Shown piece by piece: positions 11,301-24,315 of a DNA stretch of 64,000 bases. The number at the start of each line of letters is the position of its first letter. Position 1 is the first letter of the stretch. The notes below the pieces were generated by a model that ran no database searches, had not been told where the DNA came from, and saw only the letters and a program-made list of their open reading frames with translations. The stretch is from Mesaphorura yosii (Eukaryota; Arthropoda; Collembola; Poduromorpha; Tullbergiidae): contig WIXG01000090.1 of the NCBI GenBank assembly GCA_009869945.1, positions 180,002-244,001 of the forward strand, written 5' to 3'. Both the position numbers and the translations under genes were made by a program.

Positions 11301-14300
11301 GCTTCGAGGAGTTGGAGCTTGATCTCGGATACCAAAGTCGCAAATGTAATTCCCGTCTGCAGAGCATTTTTCGTGCCTTTCTGCAAAATAAAAATACAAC
11401 CCATTTGCGGATTCAATACTTCATTTCACTTCATCATGTCTAAACTGTCAGAGTCACACTGCTGGCTGCAGGCGGCAGGCACGCAGCGTAGCATCAGGCC
11501 AGATACTGAAACTAGTCGCAGTGGATAATCGATCCACAAGGCAATAGGCAATTGGGTTTTCACTTTTACCGTGAGCGCCGTGAAGAGTGAAATAACGAAG
11601 CGGATGATATGTGTGCTCGACAAATCGAGCCACATAAAAACTCAACTTTACCAACTATGTCAATCTCCTTTTACAATTTGCTTGACAATTTTAAGTCGCA
11701 CACTCAATGAAGAGAGAAATTGGTTTGTATCACCAGAGTCTGGTGGGAGAAACGGAGTGATATTTAACAGCGCGTGAAAGATCATTGCATAAAATTCTCT
11801 CGCATGCACGCTCGTGCACTGGGGTTTCCGCTTTCAGCGTTCAGCATTTCCATCTCAATATCAATGACACGGACATTTGACGTCCTGAAGATAAAAGAGT
11901 TAACTTGACGTTCATAAAGTGACGCTTAACGTACTTCTACGGCGTGCAAAATGCCGCAGAAAGTACTCAAAATAAAAACTAGACAAGACATCACAGCCAA
12001 ACAAAAGAGAGCTTTGAATAATGCACTCACCTGTTTACTTGGACAGAGGACGAGGATGAAGAGACGCAGCTCTTGAATGGTTCGTCCAAAATTACAGGGA
12101 CGGTTGAGTCTCGCAATGGCGACATGACGCTTTTGTAATGAAGGTAAATTGCATCTGCGAGTGAAATGAAAAGGTTTCACTGGAAAGTACTTAACGCGGA
12201 CCGAATGCGAAGGCAGAACACGCATCGCGTCGTCTCATTTGGCGAGCAGGGGCGAGGAAAGAGATAATAAGTTGCGACAGATACAAAAGAGCTTACATGG
12301 CACAAACCCATGTCTGATCGTAATCGAAAGTAATGCCTTCTGTCCCGACCGTCCCCTGTATTGTCCTCGACAGCAAATGCACTGTAAATAAAACAATTCA
12401 CTTGGTGTAGTAATTGCTTTCTCAAAGGTCATGCTCGCGACTAGAACTCGCGTCGCTCTCCACGTTGAGAAATCTTATGCATTATTCACTTCCACGCGAG
12501 CAACAAGTGAAAGAGAAACCTTCACCGCCTGTCGCACGTGTTTGTGGCAAATTACTAATCCGAATTGAGATCAATATTGTTTTCATGCAACACATGATAC
12601 GCTGTGACCTGGTGCAATTTCTCGGTGTGGTGCAATTCATTCTAATTGGGCATTTGTCGATTTCGTCCCGTAAATTACTCAATGGCACAGGGATTGCACG
12701 GTGATTTGTCTTCTCTTTAGTGAAGAATAGGCAAAAGTATGGTAGACGCATTTCCTCCAAATTAAATGAATCGATAGAACACCGCAGTTGCCGTTGGCTC
12801 CAGGACAACGTGGAAAAAAGAAGAGTGCAAGGCGACAAGACTCGACTCGCATAATTACCGGGACATGGAAGTATTTCACTTCTTTCTCAGGTTTCAACAA
12901 AAGTCGAGGCTTTCACTTTTTTCATCGCTGAAAGGATATCAAATCCAGCTAATTGTGCCGTCAATTCTCAAATCTCATGTGACAAGTGCATTCTTACGCG
13001 ATAATTTTCCTCATACAATTACAATAATTGTAAGAAAGCAGTTGTTGCATTTCGCATGCAATTTCGGAGTAGCGGAAAGGAGCACAGTGCTAAAGTAACA
13101 CAGCTCACGCGACACGCGCTAAGCCTTTACACTCGTTCATAAGCATCGTGAGAGAAAGGTTTAGAAGTAAAACTACGCGTATCGATCCACTGCCTTTTGC
13201 TATTTGCTTGCCCGTGAAAGCAGCCACAGCCACCGCCACTGAGCGAGAGTGAGTTGCGCACTTTGCAAAAGAAAAATCTTTCTTATTTATCATCTCATTA
13301 GTATACCTGTCAAGGTACTTTCTCTCGTGTTGCGCGTGGTACGGCCGTCTCCTTCAAGAGGTTACACAAGTCTCATTTGTCGTGTCAGAAAAACCATTCA
13401 GAAGTAAGATGAGTTACTGACGGCCGAAAACGTTACTAGCAGATCATGTGACGGAGATTGCATAAAAATATCTCACGGTGCTTGTTATAGACAAGCACCG
13501 TGCTATGAATGGTCCTCATTCATGAAATCACATCAAAAAAATTATAGATTCAGCTCCCAAACCCGACCTGTTTGAGTAACTTGAGATTCTGCTCAGCGCA
13601 GCGAAAAATGCCAGATTAATTCCCTACTCACTGAGGAAAAAATCGTGCACGACGCTACAGAAGAAGGTGGCCAAATGCGTTAAGCAGATCAACTTTCACT
13701 CAATTAGACTGACTTGGTGAAAGTGCATGAGAAACCGAAGAGACGGCCTTTGAAACTCGAGTACTTACATTTAATGAATGAAATGGGAAACCATTGTGGT
13801 TAAAATGGTAAATACTCTAATTATCTGAAACCCTTTGTCATCCTAAAGTGCGATGCGGAGGAAACCAATTGTAAAAGTTTGCATGACGTGTGTTTATACT
13901 CCATTTCACCGCATTCATGTGGCAGAAGCAAAACAAAACAACCACAAAATGCACCTACAAGACACCTTTCATCTTATCTGCCTCCGCCTACATCCTTCAT
14001 TGAAACGCATACATGCACAGAATCACTCTGCTGCACTTTTCATCTTCCATTGATGCCAACGAGCACTGATTGACACGTGCTTTTAGTTTACAACTCTATT
14101 ATCAGTCTTTGTTTAGAATAGTTTGCGTTGCCAGAGGATAAGAACATGCATGAACTGCGTCAGGTGAGGAAACTGTCTGACATAATTTTATCCATACTCG
14201 TGCGGACTAACTTTTGCTTTCACTCTCACTCGGTCAATTTATAAATAAGCACAATTCAAAATGTACAGATGAGACCGGGAATTGGCCCTACAAAGACTAT

Positions 14301-15620
14301 TTATAATGTCTTAAATTTTAGGTATTAATATCAATTGAAACCGGACCCTTTTCACCATCAATTTTTCTCTGTTTAAAAAAAGTCTTGTTGTTCTGTACCT
14401 GAATCATGTGCAAATAATGAGCATTTGACTTCATCGGTTGTGCACTGAGGTTCCTCTGCAATTTTGAACAGCTTTGCGAGCATCGTGTCCACGACGCCCT
14501 CGAGACTACTGTCGTTGAGATCCAACAGCAAGACTGCTCGGTTTAAAAAGTGTGCCACGTCCAGAGTAGCTCTGACTTCGGAACCAAAGTCCCGGTGGTT
14601 CACTTTTTGAAGGTGTAAATGTAACAAATAAGGTTCGTCAACCTCGGCTTCTTCCTCCTTAATTTCTTCCGTTGTGCCAATTTCCTTAGAGATTGAGACG
14701 AGAACTGGAGTCTCTTCCTCCTCAGCCTCAGGAGAGGCAGTCAACCCCCCGGACATCTGTGTCGACGTTCCTCTGAGTGTCCTTCTGTGAAATTTATTCC
14801 GCGCAAAGCCGGGTTCGGCGGCATGCATGCGACTCATGTCAAATTGAGCAAGAGATCTTCGCTTGAGGAGCGGTGGTGGGTGACGGTGAGACACAACGCT
14901 CGTCAGATCCGCCGGACCCCGGCCAGGTGGAGGAAAGTCGAGGGCAGCGACTTGCCAAGACCCGTACAGGACCGGATAAGGTAATGATAAGCTGCATCTA
15001 CGCGTCTGAACAACCGGTTGTTGAGGAAGTGGTTCCGGTGGTCTGATGACGATTTGAGTCGGAGAACAAGAAGGTTCGTTGAGAAATGAAGATCGCCTTG
15101 GCAACTTTCGCCCATGACCCGAATGGAAGGAAGATCTTTTCGTGGATGGAAATCCAGACGGGTTTACGGTGATTGTTCCTGCCGATCCGCTCCTGCCGGT
15201 GGCTGAGCGATTACCAATCATGTTTTCCTCGCTCTCCTCTTCCGGAAAGGGTTCGTCCATGCCTTTCCTGTGGAGTCTTACCTGAGGACTCCGTGCAGAA
15301 GACACTCCGGCTCGAGAGGGAGACTGAGATGATGAGAGCGGAGACTTAGCTGAGTTTCCGACGGGACTTCCTTGAGATGCGAGGCCCAGAGATCCCATTT
15401 CACTCGCACACGAGTTTGATGTCTCTTCTGGGTGCTCTTGAAGACGGGAACTGCTGGGACTGGACTTTTTCGGAAAATCAATATTGGAACTTGACAGGAG
15501 CGTGGGTGCCTCTTTCCCTTTCTCCACGGAATTTATCCCATCTGACTGAGCCACTTCTCCCTTTTCCTCATGACTCTCACTCATCGTAGCAAGGAGATCA
15601 CGCAGGACTAAACTTCCCAA
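8350..15620 (-). CDS. SLC4A11-like borate/bicarbonate-family transporter
   Basis: Seventeen coding exons: 15620-14399, 12381-12297, 12154-12031, 11380-11174, 11016-10892, 10816-10731, 10669-10563, 10486-10267, 10119-9882, 9806-9700, 9588-9423, 9340-9243, 9152-9077, 9011-8819, 8747-8691, 8606-8494, 8416-8350. All phases close and the total is 3291 bases (1096 aa). Residues 1 to about 340 are Ser/Pro/Glu-rich low complexity. The cytoplasmic band-3-like domain follows, with [18 protein letters not shown] and [18 protein letters not shown]. The membrane domain has [89 protein letters not shown] and [12 protein letters not shown]. The tail reads [20 protein letters not shown] before the stop. These track recalled vertebrate SLC4A11 far better than anion exchangers or Na/HCO3 cotransporters. 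SLC4A11 proteins are dimeric plasma-membrane carriers of H+/OH-, ammonia-linked H+ and possibly water; substrate cannot be read from sequence. The long N-terminus is unusual. An in-frame Met also lies 12 codons downstream, so the start is uncertain. Confidence 0.9.
12382..14398 (-). other. Large first coding intron of the SLC4A11-like gene
   Basis: About 2 kb separate the exon ending in phase 1 at 14399 from the next exon at 12381, which supplies the two bases needed (GTG, Val), so no coding exon is required in between. The interval holds a perfect 11-base inverted repeat (13474-13502) and otherwise only short unsupported ORFs. Its size relative to the 50-150 base introns elsewhere in the gene makes it a candidate regulatory intron. 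Confidence 0.6.
13474..13502. repeat. Perfect 11-bp inverted repeat, 7-base loop
   Basis: CACGGTGCTTG (13474-13484), loop TTATAGA, then the exact reverse complement CAAGCACCGTG (13492-13502). It lies in the large intron of the SLC4A11-like gene. It could form a stable hairpin or be a remnant of mobile-element termini. No flanking target-site duplication was identified. Confidence 0.85.
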
Positions 15621-18600
15621 TTAAGTGTTCAAATAATTTCAAGTGAGGAAGACCTTCGGACCACGTCCATTTTTTCTGTCATACAGCTATGTTTAAATCA
15701 CCGAGTTCACTATTCTCCATTCATTTCTTGTCGAGGGCTCAATTCAAAACGGTGTAAATGACACGGATGCAAGTTGTTGATATCATTTCATCACTTTCAT
15801 CTCAGTCATTCTGAGCGCACGAACCACGAGATCACGCATTATTTGCTTAAGAATATTTGCAGACTGAGATGAGACAGGTTTCACACAAATGCACGAGACA
15901 CCTTATCGAATGTCACTCAAGCTTCCACAAAACGACTGCGTTCTAGATGAGTCGCATTTCGTTGAATGCGGACCGTGAGTCTTGTTCAGGTGTTGTTCGC
16001 GGAGAGAAACCAAGTGACGATGTAAACAAGAAAGAACTCACACAAAAACAATCCGCACTCGATATTTAATCTTTTGCTGCGGATGCAAAGTGTAGGATGT
16101 GCTTGTGCTTCGGCAGCGTGATGAACTTAACAAGGGATAACAAGAACGAGAAAAAGAAAAGGTCCGTGTGTTGAACTTTGCATGTGTAATTTATTCGAAA
16201 TAATTTCAGGGGCTTTACAGACTAAAGTGAGTAACGTGAGAGAGTACCAGAGAGAAGGGTAAGAAGAACTAAAGTCGGGATCAGCTGGGTAACTGAGATG
16301 TGCTGCGCGAGAATTTTGGGAAAGCAGACAATTTTGGAGTCTGGAAGCTGAAGAGGACGACAGAAGAGAAAGCAGGAGCGTGGTGGCTGGCTCCGAGGAA
16401 GGCCTTGGCTCTTTTCACTTTGGTTCCTGCGTATGTCATCAAGATTTGTATGTAATCCTTCTTTTAGTGTGTGCAGGACACAGCGTAGGTGCGCATACAC
16501 TTCGTGCAGCCACGCAATTCGCCAGCTTCCTACACCGAGCTAAGATTATTACCCGTGCACAACTCTCCTAGTTAGCAATCACAAAAATGTATTATAAATA
16601 CACCGCGTCCTATTGAATCATCACTGTTAACGCTATTCCAGTCCACTTGAATATGACGAGTTAATGAGTCCTTAATTTGCAGCTCGAATTTAGTTGCTCT
16701 CAGCTGGGGCTAGCATCGGCCAGATCTTCGAGCGAGGCAACTCAGCTCTCTGCTCGTGCGCGTCTTCGGAGAGAAAGTAAGTCGTTCATACCTTCATGTA
16801 CGAGGCACGGAGCACAAAGTTTTCTCCCACCTCGTGCGGTGTGCGCGTCTCCTCGTTCAGTCACTGGAAAGAACCATCAAATGAGTCCGGTTCATGGTTA
16901 AATGGAAGAGTGTGATGTGTGCGCGAGAAAGGAAGAGGAGCTACGGAAACCTCAATTCCGTAGATCCAACTAAATTCCAATCATAGGGTTACAGAATCCA
17001 TGCTTACGTACTAGCATGTGGTAACACTGTTATGCGGACGCGCATTACAACAAGCTTCTCCTGAATGTACGGATACTTGCAAGTTGCAAGGACTCATCAT
17101 CTTCATCTTCAACATCTCCATGAATCTGCGGATCGACCGATTTTCGGGTGTCCAGTTTGTGCAAGGCCCATATTTCCCTTTCACGGTAGCTCTGGACAAC
17201 GATAGCTCATACTTTCCGTTCTCCCCAGCTCATATGCAAATCCTCGCTGGGGACAGTGCTTTCATCTATACCGTGCCGATACAACGGTTGCGGCGCTGCA
17301 GGAATTTATTCCACCTGGGAAAAGATTGAATTGAATGTACGTACGCACAAGGACTACACAATTAGCATACGCGCGGGTGGCAACAGCGAAATCATGGAAA
17401 TCTGGACAAATATCCTGCTGGTGGACTCACCTCGCCTCACAAATGTTGAATTGAATGCAGAAACCTTCAGCTATGAGTTCCTGTGTGCATTTTTGAAACC
17501 ACATCATATTTATGACATTTCTTTTATCGGGGTCTATATACTCGGTTGAGACTGATCGAAAGTTAATTCTGCAAGGCACTGATGAAATGAACATTGAAAA
17601 TCCTGAACCACAGGAACGACCTCCCTGTCTAGTAGTGCTGACAGAAGAGTGAGGGTAAAAGCAAAAGCTCGAAGTTTAATTGCACCGCGTTCGAGTAATG
17701 TAATCGCCGTTGGTCGGCATCTCCCCAAAGACTAATCACTACCGTAACTTGAATCATGACTCGAGCGAGACTCGAGCGATGCAGGACATAAGGGCGAATT
17801 TGATCGGCGCATTCCATTAATGGGATCTGTACATGGAATAGACAATAATTGTGGGTCTCTGAGTTCTGGTTTTCTCTCTCCTCGGTTTCGCTTTCGGCAC
17901 GGCATCCTGAAACAGTCGACGTCGGAAATCGTGAAGATTCAGCACCAACTAGCGCGTGTGACTGTCTCAGCCACTAGTGCGATGGTAGAGCAAGCTGAGG
18001 CGGCTGTCATGGTTGACTGTCATATTTTTCATGTCGTAGTTTCTCCAAATCTTACAGAATGCTTTGCATCTTTGGATATGTGAAGAAATTAAGAAGTGTC
18101 CTTCAATTCGTCCGAATGCTATACGTGCGTAAAACTGAACACGATTCCTTCGTTGTGCGGGAGTTGAGACATGAGCCGTCAGTAGTTCGTGACGAATGAA
18201 GACATGACTGGACCTCAAATGAGCGGTGCACACGGTGCTTGATAACAAAGAAAAGCAAAGGTACGAATTGCATGAAATTTTGCACACATACGCCGGCAGG
18301 TTGCCGTTGTTAATCTACTTCAATTACGGGGTGGTTCAGCCCGGCATATTAAGCTGTGTATTTTACATTTTGGAAGGCAAGACGCAAGCAGGAAATTATC
18401 TTTAGCATCTTGAGCATGGTAAGCTTTATGGCAAATGCAAACAAGGCAAGGAAGTGTTGCTGCTGCATTCGTACGAATTGCTCGTTCGTACGAGAGTAAA
18501 AAACCTCCTCTTTCCTTTCCACTTTATACCAGACTTGAGTGTTGTGTTGTGTTTACGTAAGTTTTACTCATTTAACTCGTCCACGTTAATGTCATCCTCC

Positions 18601-18917
18601 CTTTACCTGCACGGCTGCAGTCACTCGCCTTGCTTGGCGTACAGTTTACTCGGTCAATCAATTAATTTTAATTTTAAATTTTAAGTTTGGAAGCGAGCCT
18701 GGAAGCATGCGCTGCGATTTATCAAGACAAGTCACTGTCGTTATACCAAGCTAGCGAATAACACCAAATATAATTTAAGGAGAGGTAAAAGAAAGAGGTA
18801 ATGCACGCATGAACAAATTAGAATATTTTAAATTGTGCAAAACAGTTGAGTGTATCCTGCAATTAAGAATTCTGAAAGGGAAGTTTCTTGGAGGTGACAC
18901 CACGTCAAAGTGGGAAT
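15621..18917. other. Divergent intergenic interval between SLC4A11-like gene and FCHO
   Basis: About 3.3 kb between two head-to-head start codons. It should contain both promoters and any noncoding 5' exons. Two overlapping plus-strand ORFs at 17018-17329 and 17256-17549 are longer than the background but match no family I recognise. A TTCGTACGA motif occurs twice, at 18468-18476 and 18485-18493. Confidence 0.5.
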
Positions 18918-21900
18918 ATGACTGTCGACTTTGCCGAACACTTCTGGGTAAGAGTAATTTCCTTTTGACCACCGAATATACGCAAATAATTAACATTCTC
19001 TCTCATTTTAGGGACCTAAGAATAATGGCTTCGAGGTTCTTTATCAAAATATGAAATATGGGTTCACGGCCAGTAAAGATCTTGCCGACTTCTTCAAAGA
19101 AAGGTAATCAGTTCAAATGCCTACACAAATTAACTTAACCGGAGTACTAAGCTGTTACTTCAATTACTTAGGTCGTCGGTGGAAGAAGGACATTCCAAAT
19201 CTCTGAATAAGTTGGCAAAAATTGCCTCCAATGCATCTCCTCAGGGAACATTCGCACCCATGTGGCAGATTCTGAAAACATCAACCGAGAAGCTGTCCAA
19301 TATTCATATTCAGTTGGTTCAGAAGATTCAGGAGTTAGTCAAGGACCTTAGCAAGTATTCCGACGAACTGCAAAAGAAGCATAAACTAGTAAAAGAAGAA
19401 GAGACTGGCACTCTAGAAACTGTGCAACTGATACAGAACACATCACTGTCTCTTCAGAAAACCAAAGAAGTCTATTTTCAGCGAGTTGGTGAACTTGAAA
19501 AGTTACAGAAAGAAAATGGATCGCAGAAGGATATTGAAAAGGCCGAAGTAAAAGTGAAGAAAGCCTACGACGAGTATAAAGTTTGTGTTGATAAATATAC
19601 TGTATGCCGAGATGATTTCGAACGAAAAATGACACTTGCTTGCAAGGTACTTTACATGAAATCTGTTTTCTAGTTTGGAGCAGTATTTAACTTACTACGA
19701 TTGGTTTTTGCTTAGCACTTCCAAGAAGTTGAAGTTACTCACTTGCTGCAACTGAACGTGTTCCTGGAACAATATGCAACGATGCTAGAGAACAACAATA
19801 GTTTGATAGGAGAGGTACATCGTCTAGTAATGAAATGAAGACTGTAACATGTATTTATCAATCCAGTTTTTATCAGGTGCACGGAGAATTCAGAAAACAA
19901 TTTTCTGAACTAACAATCGAGAGCTTATTCGAGCAATTTGTCCAATCTAAAGCAACAGGAGCAGAGAAGCCTGGTTAGTAAGCACGCAAATTTATCACTA
20001 CTCTAAAACCTTATTACACGCTTTAAAGCGTCAATGAAATTCTTTTTCACAGAAATAGTTGAAGTAGAAGAAGTCGCTGTTGACCTCCTAAGCGGAGGTT
20101 CTGAAGAAAAGTCTTCGTTGAACGGAGAAAAAGGTGGTGGTGACAAAAAGCGCGAAGGTAATGGGGAGTCGGTTGAAGAAGTAAAGACTAGCAAAGGATC
20201 TCGTAGAACCACTTCCCTTCTTAATCTCTTCATTCCTCTATCCCAGGGTATGTCTTAGCCAAAGGGTTATGTGCTCTGTTCAGTTCATCATCTTTCTCTT
20301 CAATCAGAAATCGTTCATTCCAGTGTGCCTCAGTAGACGGTATTCGCTTATAAAGTCTCGCGACTCGATTTTACTCAAGAGTTTGCTTACATGACTGCTT
20401 AAACATTAAGCATCCGCTTTTGTAATATTAAAGGCAAAGATGAGTCATAACATGTCAAGATCTCAATTGTTGCGTTTCAGTTTTGTTTGCATTTTTTCCT
20501 AATATTGCTTGAGTGCTTCTTTGGGTTGATTCTTAATGTTTTGTTGCTGTCGTGTGAGTCAGCCGTTTGCTTTGTCGTTTCAATTTAAATGACCTTGATT
20601 GAAGGGAAATGTATGGAACTTGGATGTGAGCATGATTTGCAAGGATTTGTAATGCTTGAGGGTGATTAATATGAGTGTTTTTTAGGCAACAGAAGCAGGG
20701 GGAGTGATTCTCCTAATGCAGATTTGCCAAGTGATCTGGGTCAAGCTCACAATGCGAATGCAAACAACAAAGTATCTCTTACCAGAAGTACTAACAGAGG
20801 ATCGAAATGTAATGTCAAATATTTGCTTGTTTCCTATTGTTGCTTGTAATGTGCCTGTTCAGTTCATGAGTCACCTTTACCTATAATTTTAAATGGCTTG
20901 TTCGCACGTCTTTGCTCCTCGAGAATTTTGTTTCTTGCATTTTGCTGGCTTCATTTAGCTGTGCAATGCATTTCAGCATGATTTTGGAATGAATTGAGCA
21001 CATGGTCCGCAGCGGACATCATTTATTTCCTATGCCCAAAGCTAAGCAAGCAGCTGAAGCGATGAGAAAGATCAATGCTCTTATTATTTGCTGCTACTGA
21101 ATGACCGCTCGAGTTTCAACATCTTTAGTTAAATAAAAATAAGTATTGCATTATTAATTTAGTTTGTAACTTAATTTCTTTGCACATTTTTGTTAAAGCA
21201 GAGTACTTTCATTTCAAAACATATGATTTAGGCAAGTGCAATGATGCAATTTAGTCAGGCACCAGCAATAATCTCTCGGTCTCAATTTATAGCAGATGTT
21301 GACAATTGTTTCTTTCTTTTATTCTGCTAATCAAAGGGAATTCTCCGACTCGCTCACCATACTCTAGTGTCTCTTCTTGGACTGCAGGTTTACTCTCCTT
21401 CTCTTCTCTGTTTATTTTTCAAGATTATATAGTCCGTAGTTAATCTCAAGTAAAGTAGAAGTATTCATTGTGAACGTTCAACCTGTTTCTGGTCTAAATG
21501 TGAATCTTTTGAATTAATGCAATTTGGAGCAGTAATGATCTTAGTCCCTTCGCTATCATTATTCCTGAGTGCTAACCTTTATCCCTAATTTGTGGTGCTC
21601 CCATATTACACTTGGCCTGGACCACTGTTTAGTAGTAGTAATTTCTTCGTAGTCATTTAGAGATTGAGGAATGTGAGAACGTAGTTCTCAAGTCATCAGC
21701 GTTTCCTGCCATATCCTCGTATTATTTTATCTGAGCAAGCGAATGTTAATGAATGAAATTTGATTGCCTCAACTGAAATATAGGGTTTCTGCGAAGCCGA
21801 AGGGATAAAAAGAAAGAGAAGAAGTCGAAGAATAAAAAGAAAGACGAAAACGCGACGGGAAAAGATGAAAAGTCAGACCAGTAAGCCATAACAAGTACAT

Positions 21901-24315
21901 TCGTTCCTCAATAACGAACATTTGAAATTGTACTAAGTTCAACGTTATTTCAATTCCAGAGAGGAAAAGGAAGAGGCTACGAAGTCAGGAACACCCTCAG
22001 CTGAAATAGACGAGGAGGGGTACACCGTGAGACCAAAGCTGACGAGTGACCGTGATAAAAACAGCTTCTACTCAACGTCAGATTCAGATTCGGGTACGCC
22101 GTACTTATGTGTGTGTCCACTGGGACATCTAATACTTAAATTTATAAGATGTGTATGACAGATGAGGGCGAAAAGAGATTGCACATTGAAATCAAGCCGC
22201 TGGGAAATGGTTCGACTCCTTTCAGTGCCAGTGTGGACGAACTCCGAAGCACTGTTGAAAATATGACCTTGTCTCCAGTTGGTCTAGCCGTAAGACATAA
22301 TTATCGTCAATTGTCTCAATTTATACAAAAAGATGTATATTTGCACATCATCGCATAGAATCGGAAGTTGATGCATGATGCCGACAGTCAAATGAAGCGT
22401 TCCCAGTCTGTGTCTCAACAAATCGGTAGTTCATCCCCTCCATCACGGCACCGCTACGCGCCTCTCAGTCCACCACCACATCTGCCGAAGACCAGTGTCA
22501 TGTTCTCACAAAATGAAACTTCGAAATACAGTGGTAAGAATTGATCACGAACAACTTATGCCTATCGAATTTTGTTCACTATCTTTGCAAACCATTGCAT
22601 CCCTTCCCAGACCTGGGAGACATATTTAGTGAATTGGGTGATATCCATCCTGCGTTACCAGCCAAGACAGGAGCTCCAAGAAATACGCCTACTCCAACCG
22701 GGGCTCTTGTGGCAATTCCTCGGCCGCCGTCGAGACCCCGACCTGATGTAAGTGAGAACAATGAAAGGATGACACGTGCCAAGTGCTAAGGAAAAAATAC
22801 CTGTAACACTTCATATTTTAGGGCATTCTGCAAAGAAATTTGAGTTCTCCGTCCCAGTCCATGTCTCGAACGGAAAGCATTGGTAGTTTGGAAACACGTA
22901 GCATTGGGAGTCGGGTATTAAGCTCCAGAGGTCCTTCACCAATAACGATCGGATTGGCGGATGCAATTCCATTGGCCGTGGCATTTCATGAAATCGTGCA
23001 TGCTTGTTTCAAAGGAACTGACGAATCCCAGTAAGTCACTACATTGTTTCAAATAATTGTGTCGAGTTGATCGACGCTAAAAAGGCGTACACTCAATCAC
23101 CATGTTCGTTTTTCTCACACGTAGATGCCAAGTAAAAATGACTGGTGATATGATGGTGTCTTTTCCTGCCGGTATTATTCAAGTATTTTCGAGCAATCCA
23201 CTGCCGGCTCAGCTGTCATGCCGTGTTCGGAGTAACCAATTGCTCGATAATTTGGTTCCAAATAGGGACCTGGTTAATGCGTAAGTATAACAATCTCATA
23301 CATTACCATTTCACTATCGTCTCATCTATTCTCTTACCAAATTGTAGAGTCAAGAATGCAGAGGAAATCAATTTTGAGTTCAACATGAGTGCCTTAGTCC
23401 AATTCCTGAAAGAACAGGCTGAACAAAATCCACACGCGTCATTCTTCAACGTGGATATTTTAAAATACAATGTAAGCTTTCACCGTGCTTTGTGCTTATT
23501 GAATCATGTCTTAACAATTGGTTCACACCGTAGATTGTACCAAAATCTGGTGCTGGTTCTTGTCCACTGCACTTGGTCGCATTTTGGAAGTGCGAGTCTT
23601 CACGCACTGATCTTAAAATAGAATACAAATACAATAGTCGTGCCATGTTTCCTATTCAATCACAAGTTCCAAACGCGACAAGTCATTCCAATGAATTGCC
23701 GCAGTTAGTCAACGTTCAAGTAGCAGGTAACTTGTCTGTCTGGATTCATACAGAACCTTGCTGATGTTGACAACAGTTAAAAGAATTACTGTATTTCTTC
23801 CTGAATCCAGCTCCAGTCGATGGAGGTGTGAAAACCATGCAATCAAAACCTGGTGGGCAATGGTTTCCTGAAACCAATAGAGCTTGCTGGAAAATACCGT
23901 CCCTGTCCGCTCAGAGCGACAAGGGCATTCGGTCTTTGTTGGCTCGATTTGAAGTCAGCAACGGTCCAAGCTCTCCAGTAAGTGCTTACGTAACTGCATT
24001 CACTCCCTGATCTTGGATAAAAATTTATATTGATGGGATGATTCATTCAGGGAACAATAGCAGCACAATTTAGCTGTGAATGCTCTACATTATCAGGATG
24101 TGACTTCCAGTTGATAGGACCGGGCTACCGAGTGTCACTTATTAAGAAACGATTTGTCTCAGGTACGACACACTGACACGTATAATACATATGTTTAACT
24201 ACAATGCAATGTAATTTACTAGTAATTTTTGACCGTAGGAAAATATACGTGTGATTCGGATGATTCTGGTGGACGCCGGTATGCTGTGCCGCCTAAAAAC
24301 TCACCTCACGCATGA
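18918..24315 (+). CDS. FCHO: FCHO endocytic adaptor: F-BAR plus mu-homology domain
   Basis: Twenty exons, phases consistent, about 956 aa: 18918-18947, 19012-19103, 19172-19646, 19716-19814, 19877-19973, 20053-20247, 20686-20808, 21337-21387, 21784-21880, 21960-22093, 22162-22289, 22359-22533, 22611-22747, 22822-23030, 23125-23280, 23348-23471, 23534-23726, 23811-23977, 24051-24162, 24239-24315. The start [10 protein letters not shown] joined to [17 protein letters not shown] is the F-BAR beginning, and the F-BAR helices run to about residue 270. The linker has acidic/Ser segments, a Lys-rich block ([15 protein letters not shown]) and the conserved [10 protein letters not shown] motif ending YSTSDSDS. 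The C-terminal mu-homology domain starts near [20 protein letters not shown] and includes [13 protein letters not shown] and [18 protein letters not shown] proteins bend membrane and nucleate clathrin-coated pits, binding Eps15/intersectin and activating AP-2. Exons 20686-20808 and 21337-21387 are the least certain and could be alternatively spliced. Confidence 0.92.

Noticed and set aside
11129-11416. Separate gene starting [12 protein letters not shown]
   Set aside because: The N-terminal residues come from intron sequence. The conserved part ([16 protein letters not shown]) is an internal exon of the SLC4A11-like gene.
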